Part shown: positions 21,942-30,438 of the stretch, one piece after another | Layout: each line of letters begins with the position of its first letter | Position numbering within the stretch: position 1 is the stretch's first letter | NCBI GenBank assembly: GCA_028865345.1 | Contig: JAGWKL010000015.1 | Location: forward strand, 1-35,639 | DNA length: 35,639 nucleotides | Origin: Candidatus Omnitrophota bacterium | Lineage (GTDB): Bacteria > Omnitrophota > Gorgyraeia > Zapsychrales > Fredricksoniimonadaceae | Direction of reading: 5' to 3' | The notes under the pieces: generated by a model | What the model saw: only the letters and a program-made list of their open reading frames with translations | Told to the model about the DNA's origin: nothing | Database searches by the model: none | Translations under genes and position numbers: made by a program

Positions 21942-23045
21942 TCATGTCAAAGCCTTTGTCAACGCCGCTGCCACAGCTTTGATCTGCTCCCTGGCCATAT
22001 GGGGGAACATCGGCAGGCTCATCACGCGGTCGGCCACATCTTCAGCGACGGGGAAGTCCCCTTTTTTATGGCCCAGCTCCGCGTAAGCCTCCTGCAGGTG
22101 CAACCCGATGGGATAATGGATCAGCACGCCCACGCCCGCAGCTTTCATGGCCTCCATCACCTTGTCGCGGTTGGGCACCAGCACGGCATAGGTCTGGAAC
22201 ACATGCGTGCGGTCCGGCCTGGTGATGGGAGTTACCACGCCTTTCAAGGGCTTCAAAAGTTGGGCGTAAATGGCCGCGTTATCGGCGCGCATCTTGTTCC
22301 ACTGGTCCAAATGTTTCAATTTGGCATTCAGGATCACGGCCTGGATGGTGTCCAGGCGCGAATTGGTCCCCTTGATCTTGTGCTCATAACGCCCCCGGCG
22401 GCCGTAATCGCGCAGCATGAGGGCCCGTTCATAAATGTCCTTGTCACTGGTGACGATCATGCCTGCGTCCCCGCAGGCGCCCAGGCTCTTGGTGGGATAA
22501 AATGAAAAACAGGCCACGTCCCCCAAGGACCCCACGCGCTTGCCCTTAAAACGCGAACCATGCGCCTGGGCCGCGTCCTCGACGACCTTGATGCCGTGCT
22601 GGCGGGCGATGGATACGATCTCGTCCATATTGGCCGGCTGGCCGTAAATATGCACCGGAATGACGGCCTTGGTCTTTTTGGTGATGGCCTTGCGAAAGGA
22701 TTGAGGATCAATATTATACGTGTCCTTTTCGATGTCCACAAAAACCGGTTTGGCCTGGGCAAAGGAAACGCACAGGGCCGTGGCGATAAAGGTGTGCGTG
22801 GGGACGATGACCTCATCTCCCGGCTCGATCTCCAAAGCCAGCAGGGCCAGATGCAGCGCGTCGGTGCCGGAATTAACGCCCACCCCGAAGCGGGCCTCGC
22901 AATATTGGGCAAAAGCCCCCTCAAAAAGACGGGCCTGCTCGCCCAGGATGTAATCGCCCTTTTCAAAAACTTTTTTGAACCCCGAATCCACCTCATCCGC
23001 GATCAGGCGGTTTTGCTCTTTGAAATCGATAAATGGAATGCTCAT
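21942..23045 (-). CDS. DegT/DnrJ/EryC1 sugar aminotransferase
   Basis: 367 residues. PLP-dependent aminotransferase acting on a 3- or 4-keto nucleotide sugar. Typical parts are YILGEQARLFEGAFAQYC, GVNSGTDALHLALLAL, DEVIVPTHTFIATA, VVEDAAQAHGS (Asp157) and CFSFYPTKSLGACGDAG with Lys186 for the Schiff base. The Y-P-T-K-[SN]-L-G-[AC] form is that of the QdtB/FdtB/WbpE group that makes 3-amino sugars. It overlaps the GT9 gene by 4 bases. Contrast this with the second DegT protein of the locus, which lacks the Lys. Confidence 0.93.
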   Translation of the reverse strand: MSIPFIDFKEQNRLIADEVDSGFKKVFEKGDYILGEQARLFEGAFAQYCEARFGVGVNSGTDALHLALLALEIEPGDEVIVPTHTFIATALCVSFAQAKPVFVDIEKDTYNIDPQSFRKAITKKTKAVIPVHIYGQPANMDEIVSIARQHGIKVVEDAAQAHGSRFKGKRVGSLGDVACFSFYPTKSLGACGDAGMIVTSDKDIYERALMLRDYGRRGRYEHKIKGTNSRLDTIQAVILNAKLKHLDQWNKMRADNAAIYAQLLKPLKGVVTPITRPDRTHVFQTYAVLVPNRDKVMEAMKAAGVGVLIHYPIGLHLQEAYAELGHKKGDFPVAEDVADRVMSLPMFPHMAREQIKAVAAALTKALT

Positions 23046-24109
23046 AGGATCTCTTGCACCTTTCTATAAACATCGTCGACGGACAAGTCCCGCAGGCAGC
23101 TGATATGGCTGCACGGCGGCATACGAAAACGGCGGTAACAGGGCTGACAGGCAAGCCCCTTTTGGACCTTCATGTGTTCTGCGGGAGGATACGGGCCGTA
23201 CACATTCGGATCAACCGGGCCGTAGATGGAAATGGCCTTGGTCCCTGACGCCACCGCCACGTGCACAGCGCCGGCATCGTTGATGACGGCCGCACGGCAT
23301 TGCTTAAAAAGCGCCGCCAACCCCAACAAAGAAGTTTGCCCGGCCGCAGAATACAAAGGAAACTGCGCCAAGCTGCAAACTTCACGGCATAACGGGATGT
23401 CTTGCGAATCTCCCATCAGTATAACGGCAGCGTCGTAATTTTCAATGATTTTGTCCGTTAATTGGGCATAGTTTGCGCCGCCCCAAAGCCTGAATCTGGC
23501 CGCCGCCCCCCAGCTGGCGCCCCCGCCGGGAAACACCGCCACCAGGGGTTTGCGCGCGTCTATGCCAGCCCGGCCGATCCACTCCCTGGCCCACCGGATG
23601 TCCGCCTGCGGAACATCGAGCCTGAGGCTCCTATCCTTCGCCGGAGCATCGACAAATTTCAGCAGGTCCAAAAAATAATCCACCACATGCCTGTCTTCAA
23701 ATCCGGCCAAGGGGACCTTATGATTCAGAAATTTTCCCCGGCCGCGGTAATCGAATCCTATGCGCTTTTTGATGCCGCAGGCGGCGGCCAGAAACCCGAA
23801 GGTGCCGTTGAGGGAATAATCAAAAACAACATCAAACCCGAAGCCACGGACATCGTTGAACAAGGCCATCCACTTTTGCACGAAGGCCAAGGGGCTTCGG
23901 CGGAAAGCTTTGACGAATTCATCCCGGTCATAGACAAAAATTTTGGCTATATCGCCATTGAACTTAAGGAACTCGGCCGTACGGCCATTGGCCAGGTAGG
24001 CGATCGAGGCTTGGGGAAAGGCCAGGCGCAAATTCCTGATGACAGGGGTGGTGAACAAAACATCGCCGATGCCGTAGGGATTGATGACGAGGAGCTTGGC
24101 GTAATTCAT
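23042..24109 (-). CDS. GT9 family (ADP-heptose:LPS heptosyltransferase-like)
   Basis: 355 residues. It begins LLVINPYGIGDVLFTTPVIRNLR, the hallmark of family 9, with Asp16 as the probable catalytic base, then FDVVFDYSLNGT, VAVFPGGGASW, AVILMGDSQDIPL, INDAGAVHVAVASGTKAISIYGP and a cysteine-rich end (CQPCYRRFRMPPCSHISCL). Enzymes of this family add heptose from an ADP- or GDP-linked donor to LPS or related polymers in the cytosol. The C-terminal C-x2-C and C-x4-C pattern is often seen in this subgroup. Neighbours on both sides overlap it by 4 bases. Confidence 0.92.
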   Translation of the reverse strand: MNYAKLLVINPYGIGDVLFTTPVIRNLRLAFPQASIAYLANGRTAEFLKFNGDIAKIFVYDRDEFVKAFRRSPLAFVQKWMALFNDVRGFGFDVVFDYSLNGTFGFLAAACGIKKRIGFDYRGRGKFLNHKVPLAGFEDRHVVDYFLDLLKFVDAPAKDRSLRLDVPQADIRWAREWIGRAGIDARKPLVAVFPGGGASWGAAARFRLWGGANYAQLTDKIIENYDAAVILMGDSQDIPLCREVCSLAQFPLYSAAGQTSLLGLAALFKQCRAAVINDAGAVHVAVASGTKAISIYGPVDPNVYGPYPPAEHMKVQKGLACQPCYRRFRMPPCSHISCLRDLSVDDVYRKVQEIL

Positions 24110-25413
24110 AAATCCACGATCTTATTATTTAAATTCATGACCGCCGCCGTTAAAGCGACCATAAGCCAGAACAAGACGACCAGTTGGACCTCGAAAAGCG
24201 AATTTTCAAAGAAACTGTTGGCAAGGATCGCAAAGGCGCCTGTCATCCCTCCCATAAGCACGGCATTCAGCCACGGGTCATGCCCTCTCTTTACGGCGCC
24301 GATGCCGTTTCTCATAAAAACAAACAACATCCATAAGAAGCAGGCCAGCCCCGTCCAACCGGTCTCCGCCGCCATCTGCAGGTAACTATTGTGGGCGTAC
24401 CAATAGGGCAAAGAAAATTTCTTAAGCATCCTGGTATAGGTATTCAACCCGCTGCCCAGCACCGGATGTTTTTCAATGAGGAAAACAGCAGTCTGCCAAA
24501 AGTGGATGCGGCCTGAACCGCCTTCAGACAAGACGCCGTCGACTATTTTGATCAAAGGCTGGCGAAGATCCACGGTCGCGGCGGGATTATCTTTGAACAA
24601 AGAAACATCGCGCATGGTTTTCAGCAAAGGCAGGGAAAACACCAGGAAGACCGCGAGCAGCAAGGCCGAAACAAAGATCTTACGCCAGCCGAAGAACATC
24701 ATGAAAACCATCGCGGCCATGAATCCCACCCAGGAGGCGCGGGAAAAAGTCCAGGTCAGGCAAAACATCAGCATCGCCAATAAAACGGCCAGCCCCAGCC
24801 GCAGCAGGGAAGATTTGCGTTTTGCATCGCCGGCAAACACCAGCGGGGTCGCGAGGCCAAGGACGGCTATGAGATACACCCCGAAGCTGTTGGCCATTTT
24901 CATCGATGATGAGACCCTGCCGTCAGGCGGCAGACGGTGCCCTGCCAGAAGATCAAGGCCGCAGAAATGCTGGATGATGCCATCCAAAGAGATCAAGAAC
25001 GCAGAGCCCAGAAAAACGGACACAAAAATGACTATCCGCTTTTTGCTCGTAAAAACTTCGATAAAGCTGAAATATAAAAAGATCACCTTTAAAAATTTTC
25101 CTACAAAGGCAAACAGGCTTAACCCCACAAACTGGCTGTGCAGGGCGGATATGAACGTGACTGCGGCCAGGACGGCGATCGGGCCATTGAGGACGCTCTT
25201 GGCGGGCGCCAGGCCTTTGAGGATCGGCGCCGGCCACGCCCCCGCAAGCCTGTGGATTCTCTTGACGAAATACAAAAAGATCGCCAGGCCTGCGAATGAA
25301 TCTGTAAGGGCAATGGAAATGGGAAGGCAGAAGGCCAGGGCGCAAAAAGCGAAGACCATGCCACGGTCACAGCAGCGCGCGATGTCAGGACACTTTGTGG
25401 CGTTCATCATCAT
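24106..25413 (-). CDS. O-antigen ligase/polymerase (Wzy_C family)
   Basis: 435 residues from ATG 25413, just after the stop of the GT2 gene (25415); a longer frame to 25509 lies in that gene and is rejected. About ten or more membrane helices are visible. The periplasmic loop between them ends in HPVLGSGLNTYTRMLKKF, with the P-x-x-G-x-G and a later WYAHNSYLQMAAETGWTGL, the signature of the Wzy_C (WaaL/RfaL) family with its conserved H-N-x-x-L. It either joins O-antigen to lipid A-core or polymerises repeat units. GAGAGGATC precedes the start. Confidence 0.9.
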   Translation of the reverse strand: MMMNATKCPDIARCCDRGMVFAFCALAFCLPISIALTDSFAGLAIFLYFVKRIHRLAGAWPAPILKGLAPAKSVLNGPIAVLAAVTFISALHSQFVGLSLFAFVGKFLKVIFLYFSFIEVFTSKKRIVIFVSVFLGSAFLISLDGIIQHFCGLDLLAGHRLPPDGRVSSSMKMANSFGVYLIAVLGLATPLVFAGDAKRKSSLLRLGLAVLLAMLMFCLTWTFSRASWVGFMAAMVFMMFFGWRKIFVSALLLAVFLVFSLPLLKTMRDVSLFKDNPAATVDLRQPLIKIVDGVLSEGGSGRIHFWQTAVFLIEKHPVLGSGLNTYTRMLKKFSLPYWYAHNSYLQMAAETGWTGLACFLWMLFVFMRNGIGAVKRGHDPWLNAVLMGGMTGAFAILANSFFENSLFEVQLVVLFWLMVALTAAVMNLNNKIVDL

Positions 25414-25414
25414 G

Positions 25415-26254
25415 CTAAATGATCCTCTCTTTGACCCTTCTCCCGGTCTTATGACGCAGGCGCATCCAAAAGAACGGGTTCCACCATGAGGAGCGCCGGA
25501 TGGCGGCAAAATCCTCCCTGCTTAACCGGTGCCCTTCCACGATCTCTTTCATGACAGCCGGATGGGTGCCGAAATACGCCGGGAAGCGCCCCAGGTTGCC
25601 GTAGCCTTGCGTCATGGAACTATTCTTGCCCGCGTCCGCGAACCCTATGGCTGCGGCGTTGGCGCAACGCTTGTGCATGTCTTCCTTGGAATTGACCCAG
25701 CCATAGTGGTAAAGGAAGCAACCCGACGGGTGCGCTCTTAAAGGAGCGCCGTCGCAACGCCCAAAATTAAACGCATCGCCGCAGGAAACGATTTGGCCGT
25801 TGTTACGGATGATCCTGTCCTGTTTCTGGTACCAGCCGGAATCAATGCGGTAGCGCCAGAACGACCCGTAAAAATGGAACCACTTAAAACGCAGGGCATC
25901 CACGTCTTTGCGTTCCAGACAATGGTACATCCTCAACTTCAATTTGTACAGATCAGCCTCGTGGATGACCTCATCGCCCTGCAGATAAAAAGCCCAGTCG
26001 CCGCTGCATTCTTTTAAGGCCAGATTGGTCTGCTCGGAAAGCACCTGGGAGCCTTTGCCCATGTCCCAGCGGTTTTCGATGATACGGACCTTGGAGCTGT
26101 TGATCGAACGTATCAACTCAAGAGTGGCATCCTCGCTGTCCCCCACATTGACGATGAACTCGTCGCAAATGGGCAAAATCGAACGGATGGAAGCCAGCGC
26201 CGGATAATTGAATTTGACCGCATTGCGGACTATGGTAAAACCGCTGATCTTCAT
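25415..26254 (-). CDS. GT2-like glycosyltransferase
   Basis: 279 residues of a GT-A fold family 2-like enzyme: ISGFTIVRNAVKFNYPALASI at the start, EFIVNVGDSEDATLELI, and the metal site written YLQGDEVIH, where D-x-D is replaced by Q-G-D-E. The second half is rich in aromatic and basic residues (KWFHFYGSFWRYRID, RSSWWNPFFWMRLRHK), suggesting contact with the membrane. Sugar and acceptor are unknown. It follows the GT-C gene by 3 bases. Confidence 0.83.
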   Translation of the reverse strand: MKISGFTIVRNAVKFNYPALASIRSILPICDEFIVNVGDSEDATLELIRSINSSKVRIIENRWDMGKGSQVLSEQTNLALKECSGDWAFYLQGDEVIHEADLYKLKLRMYHCLERKDVDALRFKWFHFYGSFWRYRIDSGWYQKQDRIIRNNGQIVSCGDAFNFGRCDGAPLRAHPSGCFLYHYGWVNSKEDMHKRCANAAAIGFADAGKNSSMTQGYGNLGRFPAYFGTHPAVMKEIVEGHRLSREDFAAIRRSSWWNPFFWMRLRHKTGRRVKERII

Positions 26255-26257
26255 AGG

Positions 26258-27904
26258 TTATCGTATCCGGCGGTAAATAAAATAACTCGGCGTTTGCGCC
26301 TCAACCGCATAATGTTCATGCAGAAATCGCATGGTCTGATCATATTTCAAGCGGTTGGCGGGCACCAAAAAATAGACCTTGTCGAAACAATCCGGCTTGA
26401 CCTTGTTGACAATGGCATATCTCGGAGGATGGCGCTCAAGCTGCGTCTCATATTCAGAAAACCAGCCGTCATCCATCCATGCCAATGTGGCCACGGGGAA
26501 ACGCCCCACCCACGGCCTGTTGAGTATAAAATTAAGGCTCCCCAGCTCCGGATACATCCACACCGTCTCATGCGCCGGCACATGGCTGTCGATAAACACT
26601 TTTAATTGCTCCAGGTCCTGGGCCTGCCAATCAGGGACGGTCATGTGCCTGATACGCGGCAAATCGATACGGCTGGCGGGCCATCCGTTGACCAATTCCG
26701 GTTTCCCTTTATCTTGGGCAACCAGAAAATGTAAGACCCCGGAAATTTCCCAATATCTGGTTTTGATCCGGCCGCCGAAATAAATCGCCGATGATATTAT
26801 AACCGCAGCAAGCAGTGCAAAGGCCACCCATCTGAATTTTATGAGCTTCGCCTCCGTGATGACGATCAACTGCTCCAGCAGGTAAAATAAAACGATTTTT
26901 TCCGGCTGCAAAGACATCTCGAAGACCGGCCCGCCCAAAAGACGAAACCCCGTCAAGAACAGGACCAAACCGTACACCGCCACCGCCAAAGCAGAGTGGT
27001 CCAGGACGGTCGCTTTTTTATCAACTATACGCCAAAAGTAAAATAAAAAAAAGAATACAAAACAATAGATCGGCGTCACCCTATAAAAACTCGGGTCCCA
27101 AGGGCAGAACATGGCGTGCAGAAATTCCGGGACGGTCTCCGGTACCGGAGGGACTTGCAAAAACGTTTTTGACATCTGGGTCACCACAACCCACTGGGCA
27201 TGCACGTAGGGCACGAATGCGTTCTGGCCCAATAAATAAATGCCATAAGGCACGCTGACCGCCAGAAACCCGGTTATAAATCCCCAGGCCCTTGGGCGGT
27301 ATTCGGGGCCGAAGATCATGACCGCTATAAAAGCGCCCACGCTGATGACGCCGATCTCGATGCTCGTAAACCAGCTGATCGCGGCCAAACACCCCGCGGC
27401 CATAAGCCAGCCGGGCCCTTTGGTCTTGCAAAACCTGACCAGGCACCATACCGCCAGCAATCCCCAGGCATAGCGCATCCCCCCCCAAAAAGTGAATACC
27501 GAACGGGGAAAAGTATGGGTCACCAGAATCAGTCCGAGAAAATAAAACAGCGCCCTTTGCCGGATAAGTTCATAGGCGATGAGCACGGCCACCAGGATCG
27601 TCAACACCGTGCCGGCATAAAAATAAGCCGCCAAAATATCCGCCCTGAAACCGAATATTTTCATAAACAGCGCCGGCAGATAAAGTTCAAAAGGACCGCG
27701 CAGATGAAAGAAATCCCTGAAAGGCACCTGGCCATGCAATACGGCGTCAATACCGGGCAGATAAAGCCCCCACTCGAAGAGGTTGAGCTCCTGATGCAGG
27801 TAGGATGAATTTAAAAGCAAAAGCAGGACAAGCAAAAACAATATGAAAATGTCTTTGGGTTGACGGCCTGCCTGCAGGAATTTAAACGATTTTTCTATAA
27901 ACAT
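26258..27904 (-). CDS. GT-C type membrane glycosyltransferase/flippase-like protein
   Basis: 548 residues with roughly ten or eleven membrane helices, beginning FILFLLVLLLLLNSSYLHQ. After TM1 comes LFEWGLYLPGIDAVLHGQVPFRDFFHLRGPFELYLP; the D-x-x-x-x-G-x-x-P-[YF]-R-D-F arrangement is typical for polyprenyl-phosphate-dependent GT-C enzymes (GT39/GT83-like). A soluble periplasmic C-terminal domain follows from about residue 390 (EQLKVFIDSHVPAHETVWMYPE). It probably adds a sugar from a lipid carrier on the periplasmic side. It overlaps the upstream GT4 gene by 23 bases. Confidence 0.78.
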   Translation of the reverse strand: MFIEKSFKFLQAGRQPKDIFILFLLVLLLLLNSSYLHQELNLFEWGLYLPGIDAVLHGQVPFRDFFHLRGPFELYLPALFMKIFGFRADILAAYFYAGTVLTILVAVLIAYELIRQRALFYFLGLILVTHTFPRSVFTFWGGMRYAWGLLAVWCLVRFCKTKGPGWLMAAGCLAAISWFTSIEIGVISVGAFIAVMIFGPEYRPRAWGFITGFLAVSVPYGIYLLGQNAFVPYVHAQWVVVTQMSKTFLQVPPVPETVPEFLHAMFCPWDPSFYRVTPIYCFVFFFLFYFWRIVDKKATVLDHSALAVAVYGLVLFLTGFRLLGGPVFEMSLQPEKIVLFYLLEQLIVITEAKLIKFRWVAFALLAAVIISSAIYFGGRIKTRYWEISGVLHFLVAQDKGKPELVNGWPASRIDLPRIRHMTVPDWQAQDLEQLKVFIDSHVPAHETVWMYPELGSLNFILNRPWVGRFPVATLAWMDDGWFSEYETQLERHPPRYAIVNKVKPDCFDKVYFLVPANRLKYDQTMRFLHEHYAVEAQTPSYFIYRRIR

Positions 27905-28991
27905 CCAGGGTCTTTCGGGCCATGGTCAAAAAGGAAAATTCTTGAGCGCGTTTGAGCCCCGCCTCCTGTAAAGATTTTTTCAAAGTCTGGTCCGTCAGGA
28001 CCTGCTCCATGGCCCGGGCTATTTTCCCCGTATCCTGCGGGTCGACGGTCACGGCCGCATCGCCGGCGATTTCCGCGCAGGATGACGTGGCCGACGTGAC
28101 GACCGGGGCCCCGCAGCAAAAAGCCTCCACGATAGGAAAACCGAAGCCTTCGTATAAAGAGGGAAAAACAAAAACCTCGGCCATATTATAAAGCAGCCTT
28201 AAAGTTTCGTCGCTGATAAATCCCGTAAAGACCACGTCCTTCTCTATGCCCAGTCCTTTGATCCTCTCCCGGAGGCTCTCCATCATCCAACCCTTCATGC
28301 CGGCCACAACCAACAGCCCGTCAAAGGCCTTGCCGGCCTTAAGCAAGGCAAAACCTTCCAGCAGGCCGTCGAGGTTTTTTCTGGGCTCGATGGTGCCCAC
28401 ATACAAAACATAGGGCCTCTCGATGCCAAGCGTCTTCAACCCGCCTGCGGCGGCAAGGCGTTCCTGCGAAGACAAAGGGCGGAACATGTCATGGTCCACC
28501 CCGTTATAGACCACAGAGGACTTCTCATAGGCAACGTTATACAATCGATGTAGGTCGCGGCGGGTATTTTCGGAAATGCAGATAATATGGTCCGCCTTTT
28601 CGGCCACGGCCTGCATGCATCTCTCCATCGATTCAACCGCCTGCGGAGTGTGCGTCTGGGGCCAGGTTTTATAAACGAAATCATGGATGGTGACAACCAG
28701 CTTGCCCGTGTAAGAACTGATATCGCCGAGGCAGGGAAAATGATAAACATCATACCGGCCGGCCCCCTGCTTGAAATAATCGGGGTACCTTCTTAAATTT
28801 TTATATCCCGAAAAATCCGGCAGGCGGCGCTTGAAATCGAACAAGGCTTTAGGCGTGTGAAGGATGTACTCATTGGCCTGGTCGATCTGCCCCAGCGCCT
28901 CCAGCAGGTGGTAGGTATAGCGCCCGATGCCGGTACGCCGGGTCAAAAGGATGGAGCGGCAATTGACGGCAATGCGCAAGCCCTTAGACAC
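27882..28991 (-). CDS. GT4 glycosyltransferase (mannosyltransferase-like)
   Basis: 369 residues from GTG 28991, which overlaps the previous stop by 8 bases and has AAAGG upstream; the frame extends to 29060 inside the neighbour. The N-domain holds NCRSILLTRRTGIGRYTYHLLEAL and VVTIHDFVYKTWPQTHT; the C-domain has VLYVGTIEPRKNLDGLLEGF, KDVVFTGFISDETLRLLYNMAEVFVFPSLYEGFGFPIVEAF, i.e. the E-G-F-G-x-P-x-x-E motif of family 4. The GIGRYT and TIEPRKN forms are those of the WbaZ/WbdB-type mannosyltransferases. Probable role: addition of mannose or another GDP-linked sugar to the O-chain. Confidence 0.9.
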   Translation of the reverse strand: MSKGLRIAVNCRSILLTRRTGIGRYTYHLLEALGQIDQANEYILHTPKALFDFKRRLPDFSGYKNLRRYPDYFKQGAGRYDVYHFPCLGDISSYTGKLVVTIHDFVYKTWPQTHTPQAVESMERCMQAVAEKADHIICISENTRRDLHRLYNVAYEKSSVVYNGVDHDMFRPLSSQERLAAAGGLKTLGIERPYVLYVGTIEPRKNLDGLLEGFALLKAGKAFDGLLVVAGMKGWMMESLRERIKGLGIEKDVVFTGFISDETLRLLYNMAEVFVFPSLYEGFGFPIVEAFCCGAPVVTSATSSCAEIAGDAAVTVDPQDTGKIARAMEQVLTDQTLKKSLQEAGLKRAQEFSFLTMARKTLDVYRKIV

Positions 28992-30174
28992 GGTGGCCTT
29001 TGGACTTAAGGAATTCCCCGACCACATGGATAATATAATCCATCTGCTGTGTTCCCACATCCTGGTGACAGCCGATATGCGTCCCGTGATCGGAGCAGTA
29101 CTCCGCCTCGGGGAAATCCCCTAACCGGTGCCCCATGAACTGATAGCTGGCCGTCTGGGTGGGAATGGAATAGAACAAATTGCGCGAATCGACACCCTGC
29201 TTTTCCAAATAGGTGACAAATTCATTCTTGGTAAAGTTAAGGCCCTCCTTCAGGATGATGGAAAAGGCATGCGGCCCCAAAATTTCATGCTTATCTTCCT
29301 TGAGATACCAAAAATATTGTTCGAACTTCTTGAAGGCCGCCATCAAATGGCGCACGTTGGCGCGGCGTTTCTCCAAAATGTCTGGGAAAATTTCGATATT
29401 GCCCAGGCCCACCGCGGCCTCGATCTCGTTCATCTTGGCGGAAAACCCGATGCGCTTGAACTGGAACTTCCCGTCGATGCCGTGGTTGCGCAGGGAGCGG
29501 GCCGCGTCCGCCATCCGCTCATCATTGGTGATGAGCATGCCGCCTTCGATGGTGGTGATGATATGCGCCGCGTACAACGAAAAGCAGGCCATGGCGCCGA
29601 TGGCGCCGATTTTGCGGCCCTTGTATTCGGCGCCGTGCGCTTCGGCCGCGTCCTCGATCACATAAAGTTTGTGTTTCTTGGCTATGCCCATGATCTCATC
29701 CATGGCCGCGGGCCTGCCCATCAAATGCACGGGCATGATGGCGCGGGTGCGCGGGGTGATGGCACCTTCGATCTTCTTAGGATCGATATTCAAGGTTTCC
29801 CTCTCCACGTCGACGAACACCGGCACAAACCCCGCCTGCAGCACCGCGTTGCCCGTGGCTACGAAGGTGAGGGCCGGCACGATGATCTCGTCTGCGCGCC
29901 GGGCGCCGAAATCATAGAGCACGGCGCAGGCGATGGCATCGGCATCCGTGCCGCTGGAGACCGCAACACCGTGTTTGACGCCAAAGAGACTTGCGAATTT
30001 CTCCTCGAATTCCTTGACGTACCGGCCCCTGGTCAGCCATCGGCGCTCGATGGCCTCGTTGATGAGTTTCTGGGCGTAGGGCGTGATGGACACCGTCCCA
30101 AACGGGACCTTATATTGGGACTTGGACGCCTCCTGCCCATCGCGGACAGCCGTCGCTTTATTAAAATCAACCAT
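28984..30174 (-). CDS. DegT-fold sugar 3-dehydratase (Lys to His), ColD/E1-like
   Basis: 396 residues of the DegT family with SVSITPYAQKLINEAIERRWLTRGRYVKEFEEKF, SSGTDADAIACAVL, DEIIVPALTFVATGNAV and YVIEDAAEAHGAEYKG (Asp175 contacts PLP). At the position of the Schiff-base lysine the sequence is CFSLYAAH-IITTIEGG, so His204 (codon at 29565-29563) replaces Lys. Exactly this exchange defines ColD (GDP-4-keto-6-deoxymannose 3-dehydratase) and the CDP-hexulose 3-dehydratase E1, which use PMP to remove the 3-hydroxyl. E1's C-x57-C-x-C-x7-C cluster is absent, so ColD is the better model. The locus may therefore make a 3,6-dideoxy or 3-deoxy sugar. AAGGAG lies 13 bases before ATG 30174. Confidence 0.85.
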   Translation of the reverse strand: MVDFNKATAVRDGQEASKSQYKVPFGTVSITPYAQKLINEAIERRWLTRGRYVKEFEEKFASLFGVKHGVAVSSGTDADAIACAVLYDFGARRADEIIVPALTFVATGNAVLQAGFVPVFVDVERETLNIDPKKIEGAITPRTRAIMPVHLMGRPAAMDEIMGIAKKHKLYVIEDAAEAHGAEYKGRKIGAIGAMACFSLYAAHIITTIEGGMLITNDERMADAARSLRNHGIDGKFQFKRIGFSAKMNEIEAAVGLGNIEIFPDILEKRRANVRHLMAAFKKFEQYFWYLKEDKHEILGPHAFSIILKEGLNFTKNEFVTYLEKQGVDSRNLFYSIPTQTASYQFMGHRLGDFPEAEYCSDHGTHIGCHQDVGTQQMDYIIHVVGEFLKSKGHRV

Positions 30175-30298
30175 AGAACTTACCCATACTCCTTAATGTG
30201 GTTCTGCCAAAATTATTAAAACATGCCCTTCACCGGCGGGGCCTGTCCGAAGCGTCAACGTTAAGGTGCTCCTTGGTTCTATCAAAAGTTCCTGGTGA

Positions 30299-30425
30299 AT
30301 ATGGCTGGCATAACTCCTTTCGCCAAGGTGTTGGGTTTCCCAATACCTCGTTTGGCCGTACTCGTTGACAATCGGATAAGGAATTCTGGGATGAACCTTG
30401 GCTTAAGGAGTTACGCCAGCCATAT
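30299..30425. repeat. MITE-like inverted repeat element (31-bp arms)
   Basis: The arms 30299-30329 and 30395-30425 are inverted copies matching at 28 of 31 positions (outer end ATATGGCTGGC; inner end GCCAAGGT), with a 65-base non-palindromic centre. Only an implausible 70-residue ORF covers it. It lies in the 264-base gap between the HddC-like gene and the ColD-like gene. The rest of this gap shows nothing recognisable apart from the ColD-like gene's ribosome binding site. Confidence 0.85.
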
Positions 30426-30438
30426 CTGTCGTGCGTTA

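Noticed and set aside
29128-30219. Long plus-strand ORF of 363 codons opposite the ColD-like gene
   Set aside because: A shadow of a G+C-rich codon pattern; the minus-strand DegT protein is clearly the real gene. The same holds for the other long antisense frames, such as 24476-25489 and 14743-15444.
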